Assembly (NCBI RefSeq): GCF_009932435.1
Contig: NZ_BJOU01000001.1
Location: forward strand, 1,984,001-2,048,000
DNA length: 64,000 nt
DNA from: Gordonia crocea
GTDB taxonomy: Bacteria; Actinomycetota; Actinomycetes; Mycobacteriales; Mycobacteriaceae
Direction: 5' to 3'
Of the stretch, positions 1 through 10,000 are shown piece by piece. The first letter of the stretch is position 1. Each line of letters begins with the position of its first letter. A program made the position numbers and the translations under genes. The notes below the pieces were generated by a model. The model did no database searches, was not told the origin of the DNA, and saw nothing but the letters and a program-made list of their open reading frames with translations.

Positions 1-205
1 AGGCGTCGGCGGTCTCGATTCCCGCGCGGACCAGCACGTCGCGGTCGAATCCCATCCCGATCGTCGTGGTTCCGGCGAATTCGGGGGCAAGTCGCGCGAA
101 GGCCGCCGGGTCCCGATCGATGACCGACACGTGGTGTCCGCGCCGCTCCATCGCCTCGGCCAACGACGCTCCGACGCGGCCGCAGCCCATGATGACTATC
201 CGCAC
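1..205 (-). CDS. trkA: TrkA-type potassium uptake regulatory protein, N-terminal part (cut by window edge)
   Basis: Only the first 68 codons are present; the gene continues off the left edge. The N-terminus forms a nucleotide-binding Rossmann fold: a beta strand followed by G7-C-G-R-V-G12 (GxGxxG), with an acidic residue (D30) at the end of the second strand, as in RCK/TrkA-N domains that bind NAD(H) and gate Trk/Ktr potassium channels at the membrane. The GTG start sits 7 bp after a TACGTT hexamer on the same strand, consistent with a leaderless transcript. The divergent neighbour is a KimA-like potassium permease, so the locus looks devoted to potassium uptake. In M. tuberculosis the equivalent is ceoB (Rv2691) next to Rv2690c. 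Confidence 0.85.
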   Translation of the reverse strand, partial: MRIVIMGCGRVGASLAEAMERRGHHVSVIDRDPAAFARLAPEFAGTTTIGMGFDRDVLVRAGIETADA

Positions 206-278
206 GTTGATGAACGTACACGCTCGGCGTGGCACCGACCGGTTAGCACCGCGGCGCGGTTGGGCCTAATGTGGCCTG
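206..278. promoter_or_regulatory. Divergent leaderless promoters for trkA and the KimA-like permease
   Basis: On the minus strand TACGTT (213-218) lies 7 bp before the trkA GTG. On the plus strand TAATGT (267-272) lies 6 bp before the permease GTG, with TTAGCA (243-248) 18 bp upstream as a possible -35. The space is too short for a c-di-AMP (ydaO-type) riboswitch. Confidence 0.5.
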
Positions 279-2273
279 GTGTCCACCGTGTCCCAGGTGC
301 CGGTCGTCCTGAAGCGACTGCTCGTCGGCCGCCCGTTCCGCAGCGATCGGTTGGGTCAGACGCTGCTGCGCAAGCGGATCGCCTTGCCGGTCTTCGCCTC
401 TGACGCACTGTCCTCGGTGGCCTACGCACCGCAGGAGATCTTCCTGGTGCTGTCGGTGGCCGGGCTGAGTGCCTACGCGTTCACGCCGTGGGTGGCGGTT
501 GCCGTGGCGGTCGTGCTCGCCGTCGTCGTGGCCAGCTATCGCCAGAACGTGCACGCCTATCCGTCCGGCGGCGGCGACTACGAGGTCGCCACGGTCAACC
601 TCGGGCCGCGCGCCGGGCTGGTCGTCGGCAGTGCCCTGCTGGTCGACTACGTCCTCACCGTGGCCGTGTCGGTCGCGTCGGCGGTGGAGAACATCGGCTC
701 GGCGATCGACGTGGTCCACCACCACCGGGTCTGGTTCGCCGTCGCCGCGGTCGTCCTGATCGCGGCGGTGAATCTGCGCGGGCTGCGCGAGTCCGGTGCA
801 CTGCTGGCGGTGCCGACCTACCTCTTCGTGTTCAGCATCGTGGTCATGCTGGCCTGGGGGTTCGCCGAGGTGCTGTTCGGCGACGGGGTGCACGCCGAGA
901 CCGCCGACTTCGGGTTGCGCGCGGAACCGGGGCATTGGACCGGATTCGCGATGGTCTTCCTCCTGGCTCGCGCCTTCTCCTCCGGCTGTGCCGCGCTGAC
1001 CGGGGTCGAGGCCATCAGCAACGGCGTCCCGGCGTTCCGCAAGCCGAAGTCGCGCAACGCCGCCACCACGCTGCTCATGCTCGGCGGGCTGGCGATCACC
1101 CTGCTCATCGGACTGGTGCTGCTCGCCCGCGAGGCCGGGGTGAAGTACGTGGCCAATCCGGCCACCGAACTGACCGGGGCGCCCGAAGGGTATCGCCAAC
1201 GGTCGATGATCGTGCAGCTGGCGCACGCGGTCTTCGGCGGGTTCACCCCGGCGTTCTACGTGGTGGCGGTCGCCACGGCGCTCATCCTGCTGCTGGCCGC
1301 CAACACCGCCTTCAACGGCTTCCCCGTGCTCGGCTCGGTACTGGCCCAGGACCGGTACCTGCCCCGGCAGTTGTACACCCGGGGCGACCGGCTCGCGTTC
1401 TCCAACGGCATCGTCTTCCTCGCGATGGCCGCGATCGTGTTCATCGTCATCTTCCGCGCCGAGGTCACCACGCTGATCCAGCTCTACATCGTCGGCGTGT
1501 TCGTCTCCTTCACCTTGAGCCAGGCCGGGATGGTGCGGCACTGGACCCGGTTGCTGCGGATCGAATCCGATCCGGCGTCGCGCGCCCGGATGCTGCGGTC
1601 GCGGGTGGTCAACGCCATCGGCCTGGTGATGACCGCGACCGTTCTGGTCGTCGTACTGATCACCAAGTTCCTCGCCGGGGCCTGGATCGCGATCCTGGCG
1701 ATGACCGCCCTGTACATCCTCATGCGGCTCATCCACCGCCATTACGCCACGGTGCAGGCGGAATTGGATGCGGCGGTCGACGAGGACGAGGTGCTGCCGC
1801 CGCGGACGCATTCCATCGTGTTGGTGTCGTCGCTGCACCTGGCGACCCGGCAGGCGGTCCGATACGCGAGGGCGACGCGGCCGGACACCCTCGAGGCGAT
1901 CACCGTCAACGTCGACGACCGCGACACGCGCAAACTCGTCGCGGAATGGGAGGCGAGCGACATCACGGTGCCGCTGAAAGTGATCGCCTCGCCCTACCGG
2001 GAGATCACCCGACCGGTTCTGGAGTATGTCCGGCGGGTGCGGCGGGACAACCCCCGCGACGTCATCACGGTCTTCATCCCGGAGTACGTGGTCGGGCACT
2101 GGTGGGAACAGATCCTGCACAACCAGTCCGCCCTGCGCCTCAAGGGGCGGTTGCTCTTCGAGTCCGGGGTCATGGTGACCTCGGTGCCGTGGTTGCTCAG
2201 CTCGTCGGACCGGCGCAAAGACGCACCGCACTACGTCGCGCCGGGGGAGACCCGGCGCGGGGTCGGCAGCTGA
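279..2273 (+). CDS. APC-superfamily permease, KimA-like potassium transporter
   Basis: 664-residue membrane protein with about twelve hydrophobic segments in the first ~480 residues and a soluble C-terminal domain of ~170 residues. Segments such as ASDALSSVAY (near residue 40), SYRQNVHAYPSGGG (near 85), SSGCAALTGVEAISN and the C-terminal HNQSA match what I recall of Bacillus subtilis KimA (YdaO), a proton-coupled potassium importer with a cytosolic C-terminal domain. The M. tuberculosis counterpart is Rv2690c, usually annotated only as an amino acid permease. Divergence from trkA supports a potassium role. The GTG start follows a -10 hexamer by 6 bp. The stop overlaps the next start by one base (TGATG). 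Substrate specificity is inferred. Confidence 0.8.
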   Translation: MSTVSQVPVVLKRLLVGRPFRSDRLGQTLLRKRIALPVFASDALSSVAYAPQEIFLVLSVAGLSAYAFTPWVAVAVAVVLAVVVASYRQNVHAYPSGGGDYEVATVNLGPRAGLVVGSALLVDYVLTVAVSVASAVENIGSAIDVVHHHRVWFAVAAVVLIAAVNLRGLRESGALLAVPTYLFVFSIVVMLAWGFAEVLFGDGVHAETADFGLRAEPGHWTGFAMVFLLARAFSSGCAALTGVEAISNGVPAFRKPKSRNAATTLLMLGGLAITLLIGLVLLAREAGVKYVANPATELTGAPEGYRQRSMIVQLAHAVFGGFTPAFYVVAVATALILLLAANTAFNGFPVLGSVLAQDRYLPRQLYTRGDRLAFSNGIVFLAMAAIVFIVIFRAEVTTLIQLYIVGVFVSFTLSQAGMVRHWTRLLRIESDPASRARMLRSRVVNAIGLVMTATVLVVVLITKFLAGAWIAILAMTALYILMRLIHRHYATVQAELDAAVDEDEVLPPRTHSIVLVSSLHLATRQAVRYARATRPDTLEAITVNVDDRDTRKLVAEWEASDITVPLKVIASPYREITRPVLEYVRRVRRDNPRDVITVFIPEYVVGHWWEQILHNQSALRLKGRLLFESGVMVTSVPWLLSSSDRRKDAPHYVAPGETRRGVGS

Positions 2274-3538
2274 TGCCGGCCGGCGCCCGCCTGCGGTGCC
2301 GGGTGGATGCGCTGGCCCACGGCGGTGCCGGGGTCGCCCGGGTCGACGGCCGGGTCGTGTTCGTGTCCGGTGCGCTGCCGGGGGAGACGGTGCTCGCCGA
2401 GGTCACCGACGACTCGCGCGAGGCCTTCTGGCGCGCCCGCGCGGTGGAGATCGAGGAGCCCTCGCCGGATCGGACGCCGGTCTCCTGTCCGTCGGCGGCG
2501 GCCGGCGCGGGGTGCTGCGATTTGGCTTTCGGCACCGCCGCCGTGATCCGATCGGCCAAGGCGACGGTCCTGACCGACGCGTTGAACCGGATCGGCCGGA
2601 TCGAGCCGCCGGCCGACCTGGCGGTCGAGGCACTGCCCGGCGGCGAGTCGGGCCACGGCTGGCGGATCCGCGCCCGACTCGGCGTCGCCGACGACGGGTC
2701 GGCGGTGGGCTTCCGGCAGGTGCACGGCAGCGCCGTCGTCGCACAGCGTTGCGCGGCGCTCACCGTGGAGCTGGCCGACGCCGTGGCCGGACTGGACCCG
2801 TCCTCGTTGCGTCCCGGCGCCGAGGTGTGGGCGGTTCACGACGACGCGGGGCGCATCCACCTGGCCGAAGCGGCCGGTGCGGTGCCGCCGCGGCCGACGC
2901 GCGGCCCGGCGCGGGTCACCACGCAGCGGCGCCGGGCCAAGCGCACGGCGCCGGCCGGCCCGCCACGGCCCGTACTGGGGGAGGCCACCGTGTCCTACCG
3001 GGTCGGCAACCGCCGGTGGGAGCTGCCCGTCGACGCGTTTTGGCAGGCCCATCGTGGCGCGGCCGGGGTGTATGCCGACACTGCGGCGGGGTGGCTGGCG
3101 CCGTGGGCCCCCGACGGCGTCGTCTGGGACCTGTACGGCGGCGCCGGGGTCTTCGCGGGGGCCGCCGCCGACGGTGGCGCCCGGCAGATCCACCTCGTCG
3201 ACACCGCGCCAGCGGCGCTCGCGGCGGCGCAAACCGTCTTCGGGGATCGGGTGCGCAGCCACCGCGCGGCCGTCAGCCCCGCGGCGGTGGCCGGCTTGCC
3301 CGATCCGGATGTGGTGGTCCTGGACCCGCCGCGCAGCGGGGCGGGCAACGCCGTCATGGACGCAGTGGCCGCGGCCGGGCCGGCGGCCGTCGTCCACGTC
3401 GGCTGCGACCCCGCCGCGTTCGCGCGGGACATCGGGCGGCTGGTCGGCACGGGCTACCGGCTGACGGCGCTGCGGGCATTCGACGCGTTCCCGCTGACGC
3501 ACCACGTCGAGGCGATGGCCCTTCTCGTGCGCGCGTGA
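2273..3538 (+). CDS. TRAM-domain class I SAM-dependent RNA (uracil-5-)methyltransferase, RlmD/TrmA family
   Basis: 421 residues. Residues 1-60 form an OB-fold TRAM domain for RNA binding. A cysteine set (C72, C81, C82) resembles the iron-sulfur ligands of RlmD/RumA-type enzymes. The SAM-binding loop [11 protein letters not shown] lies near residue 286, motif [10 protein letters not shown] near 352, and [12 protein letters not shown] near 376 carries the catalytic cysteine expected for m5U formation; HHVEAM near the end supplies the conserved glutamate. The target (23S rRNA or tRNA) cannot be read from sequence. The ATG start overlaps the permease stop by one base, so the pair is probably cotranscribed. 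It matches Rv2689c. Confidence 0.88.
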   Translation: MPAGARLRCRVDALAHGGAGVARVDGRVVFVSGALPGETVLAEVTDDSREAFWRARAVEIEEPSPDRTPVSCPSAAAGAGCCDLAFGTAAVIRSAKATVLTDALNRIGRIEPPADLAVEALPGGESGHGWRIRARLGVADDGSAVGFRQVHGSAVVAQRCAALTVELADAVAGLDPSSLRPGAEVWAVHDDAGRIHLAEAAGAVPPRPTRGPARVTTQRRRAKRTAPAGPPRPVLGEATVSYRVGNRRWELPVDAFWQAHRGAAGVYADTAAGWLAPWAPDGVVWDLYGGAGVFAGAAADGGARQIHLVDTAPAALAAAQTVFGDRVRSHRAAVSPAAVAGLPDPDVVVLDPPRSGAGNAVMDAVAAAGPAAVVHVGCDPAAFARDIGRLVGTGYRLTALRAFDAFPLTHHVEAMALLVRA

Positions 3539-3546
3539 AACGTCCG

Positions 3547-3552
3547 TAGACT
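3547..3552 (+). promoter_or_regulatory. -10 hexamer TAGACT upstream of dxs
   Basis: TAGACT lies 50 bp before the dxs ATG, giving a leadered transcript. A good ribosome binding site (ACAGGAGGA) precedes the start by 8 bp. No convincing -35 was seen. Confidence 0.4.
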
Positions 3553-3602
3553 GGACCCACTCGCCCAGCCCGCGAACCGAATTTGGACAGGAGGACTCGA
3601 CG

Positions 3603-5543
3603 ATGAGTCTGTTGGAGTCGATCCACTCCCCGGATGATCTGTCCGGCCTGACGAGCGACGAAATGGCCCAACTGGCCGGTGAGATCCGTCGATTCCTCGT
3701 CGCCAAGGTCTCGGCCACCGGCGGACACCTCGGCCCCAACCTGGGCGTCGTCGAGTTGACGATGGCCATCCACCGCGTGTTCGACTCGCCCGAGGATCCG
3801 GTGATTTTCGACACCGGCCACCAGTGTTACGTCCACAAGATCCTCACCGGCCGTGCCGCCGGTTTCGACTCGCTGCGCCAACGCGACGGCTTGACCGGCT
3901 ACCAGGAACGCGCCGAGAGCCCGCATGACTGGGTGGAGTCCTCCCACGCGTCGGCCGCGCTGTCCTACGCCGACGGCCTGTCCAAGGCATTCGAGATCCG
4001 CGGCGAGGACCGCACCGTCGTCGCCGTGGTCGGCGACGGCGCCCTCACCGGCGGCATGTGCTGGGAGGCGTTGAACAACATCGCCGCCGCCAACCGTCCC
4101 CTGGTGATCGTCGTCAACGACAACGGCCGGTCCTATGCGCCGACCATCGGCGGGATCGCCCAGCACCTGTCCGGGCTGCGGCTGCAGCCGGAGTACGAGC
4201 GCATCCTCGACAAGGGGCGCAAAGTCCTCAAGCAACTCCCCGTCGTCGGCGACCAGGCCTACGCGGTGGTGCACGGCGTGAAGAGCGGGATCAAGGACTT
4301 ATTGGCACCGCAGGCCCTGTTCGCCGACCTGGGCTTGAAGTATGTCGGCCCGGTCGACGGGCACGACATCGCGGCCATGGAAGGCGCCCTGCGGCACGCG
4401 AAGGCCTTCGGCGGTCCGGTCATCGTGCACGCGGTGACCCGCAAGGGCAACGGATACGCGCCGGCCGAGAACGACGAGGCCGACCAGATGCACGGGATCG
4501 GCGTCATCGACCCGATCACCGGGCGTGCCGCCTCTGTCACGGCCCCGGACTGGACGTCGGTGTTCTCCGCGGCGCTCGTGGAAGCCGGTGCCCGCCGCGA
4601 CGACGTGGTGGCCATCACCGCGGCGATGGCGGGCCCCACCGGCCTGGCAGCCTTCGGCGGCCGTTTCCCCGAACGGTTCTTCGACGTGGGAATCGCCGAA
4701 CAACACGCCATCGCGTCGGCGTCGGGTCTCGCGCTCGGCGGCTTGCACCCGGTGGTCGCGATCTACTCGACCTTCCTCAACCGGGCCTTCGACCAGTTGC
4801 TGATGGATGTGGCGCTGCTGCGCCAACCGGTCACCCTGGTGCTCGACCGGTCGGGTATCACCGGGCCGGACGGACCGAGCCACCACGGGATGTGGGATCT
4901 GTCGCTGATGGCGATGGTCCCCGGTTTGCGGGTCGCCGCGCCGCGCGACGCGGTCCGGCTGCGCGAGGAACTCGACGAGGCGCTGGCCGTCGACGACGGC
5001 CCGACTGCGATTCGCTTCGCCAAAGGGACGGTCCCCGAAGACATTCGCGCGGTGGAGCGCACCGACGACGGTGTCGACATCCTTCGGCGGGGCAACACCG
5101 GTACCGCACGTCCGGCCGGCGACGTCCTGATCGTCGGCGTCGGTGCGTTTGCGGCCACCGCGTGCGACACGGCGGCGATTCTCGCCCAGCACGGTATCGG
5201 CACCACCGTCGTCGATCCGCGTTGGGTGCTGCCGGTCCCGGGCTCGATTGTCGACATGGCCGCCGATCACCGCTTGGTGGTGACGCTCGAAGACGGTCTT
5301 CTCGACGGCGGCGTCGGTTCGGCCATCCTCGACGCGATGGCCGCGGCGGGGGTCGCGGTACCGGTCATGCAGCGGGGGATCCCCAAGGAGTTCATCGCCC
5401 CGGCTTCACGCGGGGAGATCCTCGCCGCGCTGGGGCTCACCGCCCAGGAGTTGTCGCGCACCATCACCGAGACGGTGTCGCAGCGGATGGAGTCGCCGAT
5501 CGACGCCGACGCCGAGGTCGGCACCCCCGGCGACGCCGGCTGA
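3603..5543 (+). CDS. dxs: 1-deoxy-D-xylulose-5-phosphate synthase
   Basis: 646 residues, normal for the family. It condenses pyruvate and glyceraldehyde 3-phosphate to DXP, the first step of the MEP isoprenoid pathway, with thiamine diphosphate. The N-terminal part has [13 protein letters not shown] (near residue 72) and the TPP/Mg motif GDGALTGG...NN (143-160). The pyrimidine-binding domain has [11 protein letters not shown] (~361-371) with the conserved glutamate, and [15 protein letters not shown] follows. The C-terminal transketolase domain is complete. The ATG start is fixed by a strong Shine-Dalgarno. In this lineage DXP feeds decaprenyl phosphate, the lipid carrier used by arabinosyltransferases. 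It faces the RNase D gene, 6 bp away. Confidence 0.97.
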   Translation: MSLLESIHSPDDLSGLTSDEMAQLAGEIRRFLVAKVSATGGHLGPNLGVVELTMAIHRVFDSPEDPVIFDTGHQCYVHKILTGRAAGFDSLRQRDGLTGYQERAESPHDWVESSHASAALSYADGLSKAFEIRGEDRTVVAVVGDGALTGGMCWEALNNIAAANRPLVIVVNDNGRSYAPTIGGIAQHLSGLRLQPEYERILDKGRKVLKQLPVVGDQAYAVVHGVKSGIKDLLAPQALFADLGLKYVGPVDGHDIAAMEGALRHAKAFGGPVIVHAVTRKGNGYAPAENDEADQMHGIGVIDPITGRAASVTAPDWTSVFSAALVEAGARRDDVVAITAAMAGPTGLAAFGGRFPERFFDVGIAEQHAIASASGLALGGLHPVVAIYSTFLNRAFDQLLMDVALLRQPVTLVLDRSGITGPDGPSHHGMWDLSLMAMVPGLRVAAPRDAVRLREELDEALAVDDGPTAIRFAKGTVPEDIRAVERTDDGVDILRRGNTGTARPAGDVLIVGVGAFAATACDTAAILAQHGIGTTVVDPRWVLPVPGSIVDMAADHRLVVTLEDGLLDGGVGSAILDAMAAAGVAVPVMQRGIPKEFIAPASRGEILAALGLTAQELSRTITETVSQRMESPIDADAEVGTPGDAG

Positions 5544-5549
5544 GCCCTC

Positions 5550-6785
5550 CTAGAGCTGGCGCAGGGCCGCGGCGATCGCGTCGCGGGTCAATTCCCGCTG
5601 CCACGGACGGGCCGCACCGGCGGCCAACGCCTCGTCGACGGCGTCGGCGGTGGCGGCCACCCCGGTCCAGCACAGCTGCCGCACGAGTTCGGGTGCGAGC
5701 AGGTTCTCCACCGGGACCGTCACCGATTCGGCGATCTGGACAATCGCGGGCCGCACCACCGCGGCCCGGGCCGCCGCTTCGGGGTTGCGCTGCTCCCAGC
5801 GGTTGATCGGGGGAAGCCCGGTCGACGGGGTGCTGCGCGGCGGCAGCTCGTCGTCGGACAGCGCTTGGGCCCGGTGGAGGGCGGACAACCAGCGGTGGGC
5901 GTGGCGCCGCTGCCGGGGGCCGCCGAAGACCTTGAGCCGGGTCAGTTCGTCGATGGTCGTCGGATTGGCCTGCGCCGCATCGATGATGGCCGCATCGGGC
6001 AGGACGCGGCCGGGGGCCACGTCGCGCGCCTGGGCGAGCGTTTCGCGGGCCAGCCACAACTCGCGGACCGCCGCGAGTTGGCGGCGGGTGCGCAGGCTGT
6101 GGATGTTGGAGGTGCGCCGCCACCGGTCCGGGCGCGGCTCGGGGGCGGGGCGCGTCAGAATGTGGGCGAACTCTTGGGCCGCCCACCCGTCCTTGCCCTC
6201 GTCGCGCAGCTGCGCGTCCATCGCGTTGCGCAACTCGACCAGCAGCTCGACGTCGAGGGCCGCGTAGTTGAGCCAGTCGTCGGGCAGGGGCCGCTTGGAC
6301 CAGTCGGCGGCGCCGTGCCCCTTGCGCAGGCCGCGACCGAGGAAGTGCGCGGTCATGGCGGCCAGGTTCACCCGGTGCAGGCCGAGCAGCCGACCGGCGA
6401 GCTCGGTGTCGTAGAGCGTTGCGCAGGTGAAGCCGAGTTCGCGCAGACACGGCAGGTCCTGGTCGGCGGCGTGCAGCACCCACTCGGGTCCGTCAAGGGC
6501 CTCGATGACCCCGGCGAGTCCGTCGGGATGGTCGATCGGGTCGATCAGATAGGTGCCCGAGCCCGCACGGCGGATCTGGACGAGGTACGCGCGTTGGGAG
6601 TAGCGGAAACCCGAGGCGCGTTCGGTGTCGAGCGCGATCGGGCCGGTGCCGGCGCGCAGTTCGCGCGCGGCGTCGGCGAACTCGCCGGGGGCCACGATGA
6701 CCGGGGGAACGCCCTGTGCGGGGGCGAGCAGCGGCTCGGGGGCCTCCTCGGCGTCGTCGGGGGCCGGAGCGGGATCAGTGGACAT
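5550..6785 (-). CDS. Ribonuclease D-like 3'-5' exonuclease with HRDC domain
   Basis: 411 residues. The DEDD exonuclease domain spans roughly residues 25-210: PIALDTERASGFRYS carries Exo I (D and E), HAADQDLPCLRELG carries Exo II, and WLNYAALDVELL carries Exo III with the DEDDy-type tyrosine. An HRDC-like helical region follows (~230-310), as in RNase D, which trims the 3' ends of tRNA precursors. The C-terminal quarter is less conserved. It lies 15 bp downstream of the DUF3000 gene on the same strand, so they are probably one operon, as in Rv2680-Rv2681. Confidence 0.85.
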   Translation of the reverse strand: MSTDPAPAPDDAEEAPEPLLAPAQGVPPVIVAPGEFADAARELRAGTGPIALDTERASGFRYSQRAYLVQIRRAGSGTYLIDPIDHPDGLAGVIEALDGPEWVLHAADQDLPCLRELGFTCATLYDTELAGRLLGLHRVNLAAMTAHFLGRGLRKGHGAADWSKRPLPDDWLNYAALDVELLVELRNAMDAQLRDEGKDGWAAQEFAHILTRPAPEPRPDRWRRTSNIHSLRTRRQLAAVRELWLARETLAQARDVAPGRVLPDAAIIDAAQANPTTIDELTRLKVFGGPRQRRHAHRWLSALHRAQALSDDELPPRSTPSTGLPPINRWEQRNPEAAARAAVVRPAIVQIAESVTVPVENLLAPELVRQLCWTGVAATADAVDEALAAGAARPWQRELTRDAIAAALRQL

Positions 6786-6800
6786 GGGTGTACCGGGGCG

Positions 6801-7457
6801 TCAGTCGGTGGGCTTGAGTGCGGTGATCCCGGTGGGGGGAAGGCCGGCAGCCGTCGCCAGGACGTCGCAAAAGGCCTCCAGGTGGGGGTTCAGCGACACC
6901 TCGAGGGCGGTCCAGGAGGCGCGCAGCTCCAACTGGTGGGCGCGCGGCGGGCCGGCGATGTCGCCGTAGCGGACGGAGGTCGTCGAGGTGACGGTACCGC
7001 CCAGCGCGGTGAGGACCGGTGCCTGCCCGGTTGACTCGTGCGCCGACGACGAGTTCTCCCCCTCGGGAACGCCGAGCGCGTCGGTCAACCAGCTCCACGC
7101 CACCTCGGGCAGCATCGGGTCGGTGGCCAAGTCGGCTTCCATATCCACCTGGATATAGGCGACGAGCCGGATCGTGCCGTTCCAGGCCTCGTGTCCCTCC
7201 GGGTCGTACAGCACGATGAGTCGCCCGAATGCGGACCCGGACGAGTCGGTCGGGATGTCGTCGGTCTCCGGCACGGCGACCTCGGCGCCGAGCGCATAGC
7301 TGTACGGCGCGAGTCGCTGCGGCGGACGAATGGGGGAGACCTCGATATCCGAGCGGACCGTCGCGGCCTGCAACGATTCCACCGCCAGGCTGAAGTCGGC
7401 GGGGTCGCCCGAGCGGTTGGGCGGGTTCTCGCCACCGGTGGTATGGGAACCGATCAC
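6801..7457 (-). CDS. DUF3000 domain-containing protein
   Basis: 218 residues, cytoplasmic, no signal peptide or membrane segment. It matches the actinobacterial DUF3000 family (Rv2680), of unknown function, recognised by position and by segments such as YSYALGAEVAVPETDD and LDPHLEAF-like text near the C-terminus (SLNPHLEAFCDV). It is always found beside the RNase D gene in relatives, so an RNA-processing link is possible but unproven. The GTG start follows TACGTT by 6 bp, suggesting leaderless translation. Confidence 0.8.
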   Translation of the reverse strand: MIGSHTTGGENPPNRSGDPADFSLAVESLQAATVRSDIEVSPIRPPQRLAPYSYALGAEVAVPETDDIPTDSSGSAFGRLIVLYDPEGHEAWNGTIRLVAYIQVDMEADLATDPMLPEVAWSWLTDALGVPEGENSSSAHESTGQAPVLTALGGTVTSTTSVRYGDIAGPPRAHQLELRASWTALEVSLNPHLEAFCDVLATAAGLPPTGITALKPTD

Positions 7458-7463
7458 TGATTC

Positions 7464-7469
7464 AACGTA
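7464..7469 (-). promoter_or_regulatory. -10 hexamer TACGTT for the DUF3000-RNase D operon
   Basis: TACGTT on the minus strand, 6 bp before the GTG start of the DUF3000 gene, so the transcript probably begins at or next to the start codon. Confidence 0.45.
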
Positions 7470-7556
7470 GGACGGACCTGGCGCCGCCGGTGGGAGGCGC
7501 GCCGGATCGACCGCTCGGTGGCAGCTGTGGTCGGGGGGTGTGGCACAGTGGTCGGC

Positions 7557-8621
7557 GTGAGTGAAATGGGGGCGGTCAAGCCCTTACTGGCCGCGGCGGC
7601 GGGGCGTCGACCCGAACGCCGACCGGTGTGGTTCATGCGTCAGGCCGGCCGTTCCCTGCCCGAGTACCGGGCGCTGCGCGCCGACCGGGGCATGCTGGAG
7701 GCCTGCTTCGACCCGGCGATGGTCACCGAGATCACCCTGCAGCCGGTGCGCCGGCACGACACCGACGGCGCCATCTTGTTCTCCGACATCGTCGTCCCGC
7801 TGAAGGCGGCCGGCATCGACCTGGACATCGTGGCCGGGACCGGGCCGGTGATCGCCCACCCGGTGCGCACGGCGGCCGACGTCGCCGCGATCGCCCGCCT
7901 CGAACCCGACGCCGTCGGTGCCGTTGCGGCCGCGGTGTCGATGCTGCGGGCCGAGCTCGACCCGACGCCGACCGCGCTCATCGGGTTCGCCGGTGCGCCC
8001 TTCACGCTGGCGTCGTACCTGATCGAGGGTGGTCCGAGCCGCCACTACGCCCACACCAAGGCGATGATGTACGGCAACCCCGAGCTCTGGCACGACCTGA
8101 TGGGGCGCTTGGTGGACATCACCGTCACCTTCCTGCGGGTGCAGATCCAGGCCGGTGTGCAGGCGGTCCAACTCTTCGACTCGTGGGCCGGGATGCTGTC
8201 CCGGCGCGACTACGAGCAGTACGTGGCCCCGCACAGCACCCGGGTGTTCGCCGAACTCGACGGTGCCGGTGCCGGCGGCGCGGCGATTCCGCGGATCCAC
8301 TTCGGGGTCGGGACCGGTGAGTTGCTCGTCCCGATGGCCCGGGTGGGCGCCGATGTCGTCGGCGTCGACTGGCGGGTGCCGCTGCAGGAGGCGATCGGCC
8401 GGATCGGCCCCGGCCCGGCGCTGCAGGGCAACCTCGACCCGACGGTGCTGTTCGCCGGTGACGAGGTGATCGCCGCCCACGTCGCGCGGGTCATCGACGA
8501 CGCCGATCACGCGATCGCCGCCGGCGCCCGCGGCCACATTTTCAACCTCGGCCACGGCGTCCTGCCCGACACCGATCCCGACACCATCACCCGCGTCGTC
8601 GATCTGGTGCATTCCGCGTGA
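7557..8621 (+). CDS. hemE: Uroporphyrinogen decarboxylase
   Basis: 354 residues. It decarboxylates uroporphyrinogen III to coproporphyrinogen III in the cytoplasm. The signature [15 protein letters not shown] is near residue 22, FSDIVVPL near 76, [13 protein letters not shown] near 142, and GNLDP and HIFNLGHGV lie towards the C-terminus. The frame is open to a GTG at 7518, but 7557 matches the family N-terminus and follows a weak -10 (CACAGT) by 7 bp; an ATG at 7566 is also possible. It starts the hemE-hemY-hemQ cluster and overlaps hemY by 4 bp (GTGA). The echA15 gene found next to hemE in M. tuberculosis is absent. Confidence 0.96.
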   Translation: MSEMGAVKPLLAAAAGRRPERRPVWFMRQAGRSLPEYRALRADRGMLEACFDPAMVTEITLQPVRRHDTDGAILFSDIVVPLKAAGIDLDIVAGTGPVIAHPVRTAADVAAIARLEPDAVGAVAAAVSMLRAELDPTPTALIGFAGAPFTLASYLIEGGPSRHYAHTKAMMYGNPELWHDLMGRLVDITVTFLRVQIQAGVQAVQLFDSWAGMLSRRDYEQYVAPHSTRVFAELDGAGAGGAAIPRIHFGVGTGELLVPMARVGADVVGVDWRVPLQEAIGRIGPGPALQGNLDPTVLFAGDEVIAAHVARVIDDADHAIAAGARGHIFNLGHGVLPDTDPDTITRVVDLVHSA

Positions 8622-9991
8622 GCCGGGTCGCGATCATCGGAGCCGGGCTCTCCGGCCTGGTCGCGGCCCACCGATTGCGCGCGACGCTGGGCCCTGCCGT
8701 GACCATCGAGGTCTTCGAATCGGCCGACCGGGTCGGCGGCCTGCTGCATTCGCTGCCGGTGGCCGGCCGTGACACCGACGTCGGGGCCGAGGCCTTCGTG
8801 CTGCGCCGCCCGGAGGCCCGGGCCCTGGTCGCCGAGCTCGGACTCGACGACGAGTTGGTGGTCCCCTCCGGCGCGCGTCCGGCGGTGTGGGCCGACGAGC
8901 GGCTCAACGCACTGCCCGCCCCCGCCTGGATGGGGATCCCGGCGGGCGCGGAGGCCATGGCCGACCTCGCCGACGCAGACGACCTGCGACGGATGGCCGC
9001 CGAGTCGACGAGGCCGTTGGCCTGGACACCGGGCGAGGACTGCTCGCTGGGTGCATTCGTCGCCGACCGCTTCGGCCCCTCGGTGGTCGCCCGCAGCCTG
9101 GACCCGATGATCGGCGGGGTGTACTCGTGCCTGTCGGGCGACACCGGGTTGCGGGCGGTGGTCCCGGCCCTGGCGCGGCTGCTCGACGACGGTGCGCCGA
9201 GCTTGACCGCCGCGGTCGCGGCGCTACTGCCGGCGCCGGACGCGCCGCGGACCCCGGTGTTCGGGGCGCTGCGCGGCGGCTACCGGCGGTTGGTCGACGC
9301 CTTGCTCGACTCGGCGTCGGCGAAGGTGCGCCTCGAGCATCCGGTGGCCCGGGTGGCGCGGACGTCGTCGGGGTGGTCGGTCGACGACGACGACTTCGAC
9401 GCGGTGGTGGTGGCCACCCCCGCACCGGTGGCCGCGCGGCAGTTGCGCACCGCCGCCCCGGTCGCATCCGAGGGGCTGGCCGGCATTGCCACCGCGCCGT
9501 CGGCGGTCGTGGCGATGGCGGTGCCGCACGACACCCCGTTGCCGGAGCTCTCCGGTGTGTTGGCGGCCACCGGGGAGGAGTTGGGCCGCGGCACCGGCCC
9601 GAACCCGGTGAAGGCGGTCACGCTCAGCTCGCGCAAGTGGGAGCACTTTGGCGGCCCCGGCGCCGATCTGCGCCTGCGGGCGTCCTTCGGCCGACTCGGG
9701 GAACCGGTGACGGGCACCGACGCCGAACTCGTGGCCACCGCGACCGCGGCCGTGTCGCAGGTGTGCGGGGGCGCCGATGTGGTGGTGGTCGACGCCGCGG
9801 TGCAGCGCTGGCCCGGTGGTCTGCCGTGTTATGCGCCCGGACACGACGCCGTCATCGCCGCGGTCGAGGCGGCGCTGCCGGCCGGTGTCGCGGTGGCGGG
9901 CTCGGCCTATGCCGGGGTCGGCGTCCCGGCCTGCATCGGTCAGGCGGGCGCCGCCGCGGCCGCTGTTCGCGCGCACCTGGCCGCGTTGTAG
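8618..9991 (+). CDS. hemY: Coproporphyrinogen III / protoporphyrinogen oxidase (HemY/CgoX type)
   Basis: 457-residue FAD amine-oxidase-fold protein. The dinucleotide-binding motif [13 protein letters not shown] lies at residues 7-19, with an acidic residue (E31) after the second strand. In actinobacteria this oxygen-dependent enzyme makes coproporphyrin III, which ferrochelatase metallates before HemQ acts. The C-terminal segment [17 protein letters not shown] is typical of the FAD-binding end. Translation is coupled to hemE by a GTGA overlap. The next gene is hemQ, which supports the coproporphyrin-dependent assignment over the classical protoporphyrin route. Confidence 0.92.
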   Translation: MSRVAIIGAGLSGLVAAHRLRATLGPAVTIEVFESADRVGGLLHSLPVAGRDTDVGAEAFVLRRPEARALVAELGLDDELVVPSGARPAVWADERLNALPAPAWMGIPAGAEAMADLADADDLRRMAAESTRPLAWTPGEDCSLGAFVADRFGPSVVARSLDPMIGGVYSCLSGDTGLRAVVPALARLLDDGAPSLTAAVAALLPAPDAPRTPVFGALRGGYRRLVDALLDSASAKVRLEHPVARVARTSSGWSVDDDDFDAVVVATPAPVAARQLRTAAPVASEGLAGIATAPSAVVAMAVPHDTPLPELSGVLAATGEELGRGTGPNPVKAVTLSSRKWEHFGGPGADLRLRASFGRLGEPVTGTDAELVATATAAVSQVCGGADVVVVDAAVQRWPGGLPCYAPGHDAVIAAVEAALPAGVAVAGSAYAGVGVPACIGQAGAAAAAVRAHLAAL

Positions 9992-9994
9992 CGT
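9989..9994 (+). promoter_or_regulatory. -10 hexamer TAGCGT for hemQ
   Basis: TAGCGT overlaps the hemY stop codon and ends 6 bp before the hemQ ATG. hemQ may therefore have its own leaderless transcript in addition to read-through from hemE-hemY. Confidence 0.4.
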
Positions 9995-10000
9995 GGGTTC

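Noticed and set aside
206..278. Possible c-di-AMP (ydaO-type) riboswitch before the KimA-like gene
   Set aside because: Bacillus kimA has one, but here only 73 bp separate two divergent starts and the transcript appears leaderless, so there is no room for the aptamer.
243..2231. Long open frame (662 codons) on the minus strand opposite the KimA-like permease
   Set aside because: Its product is rich in R, H, D, Q and P with no recognisable domain; it is the usual antisense shadow of a GC-rich gene. Similar shadows opposite dxs, hemY, aftC, thrS, pimA, relA, aspS, rarA and alaS were dropped for the same reason.
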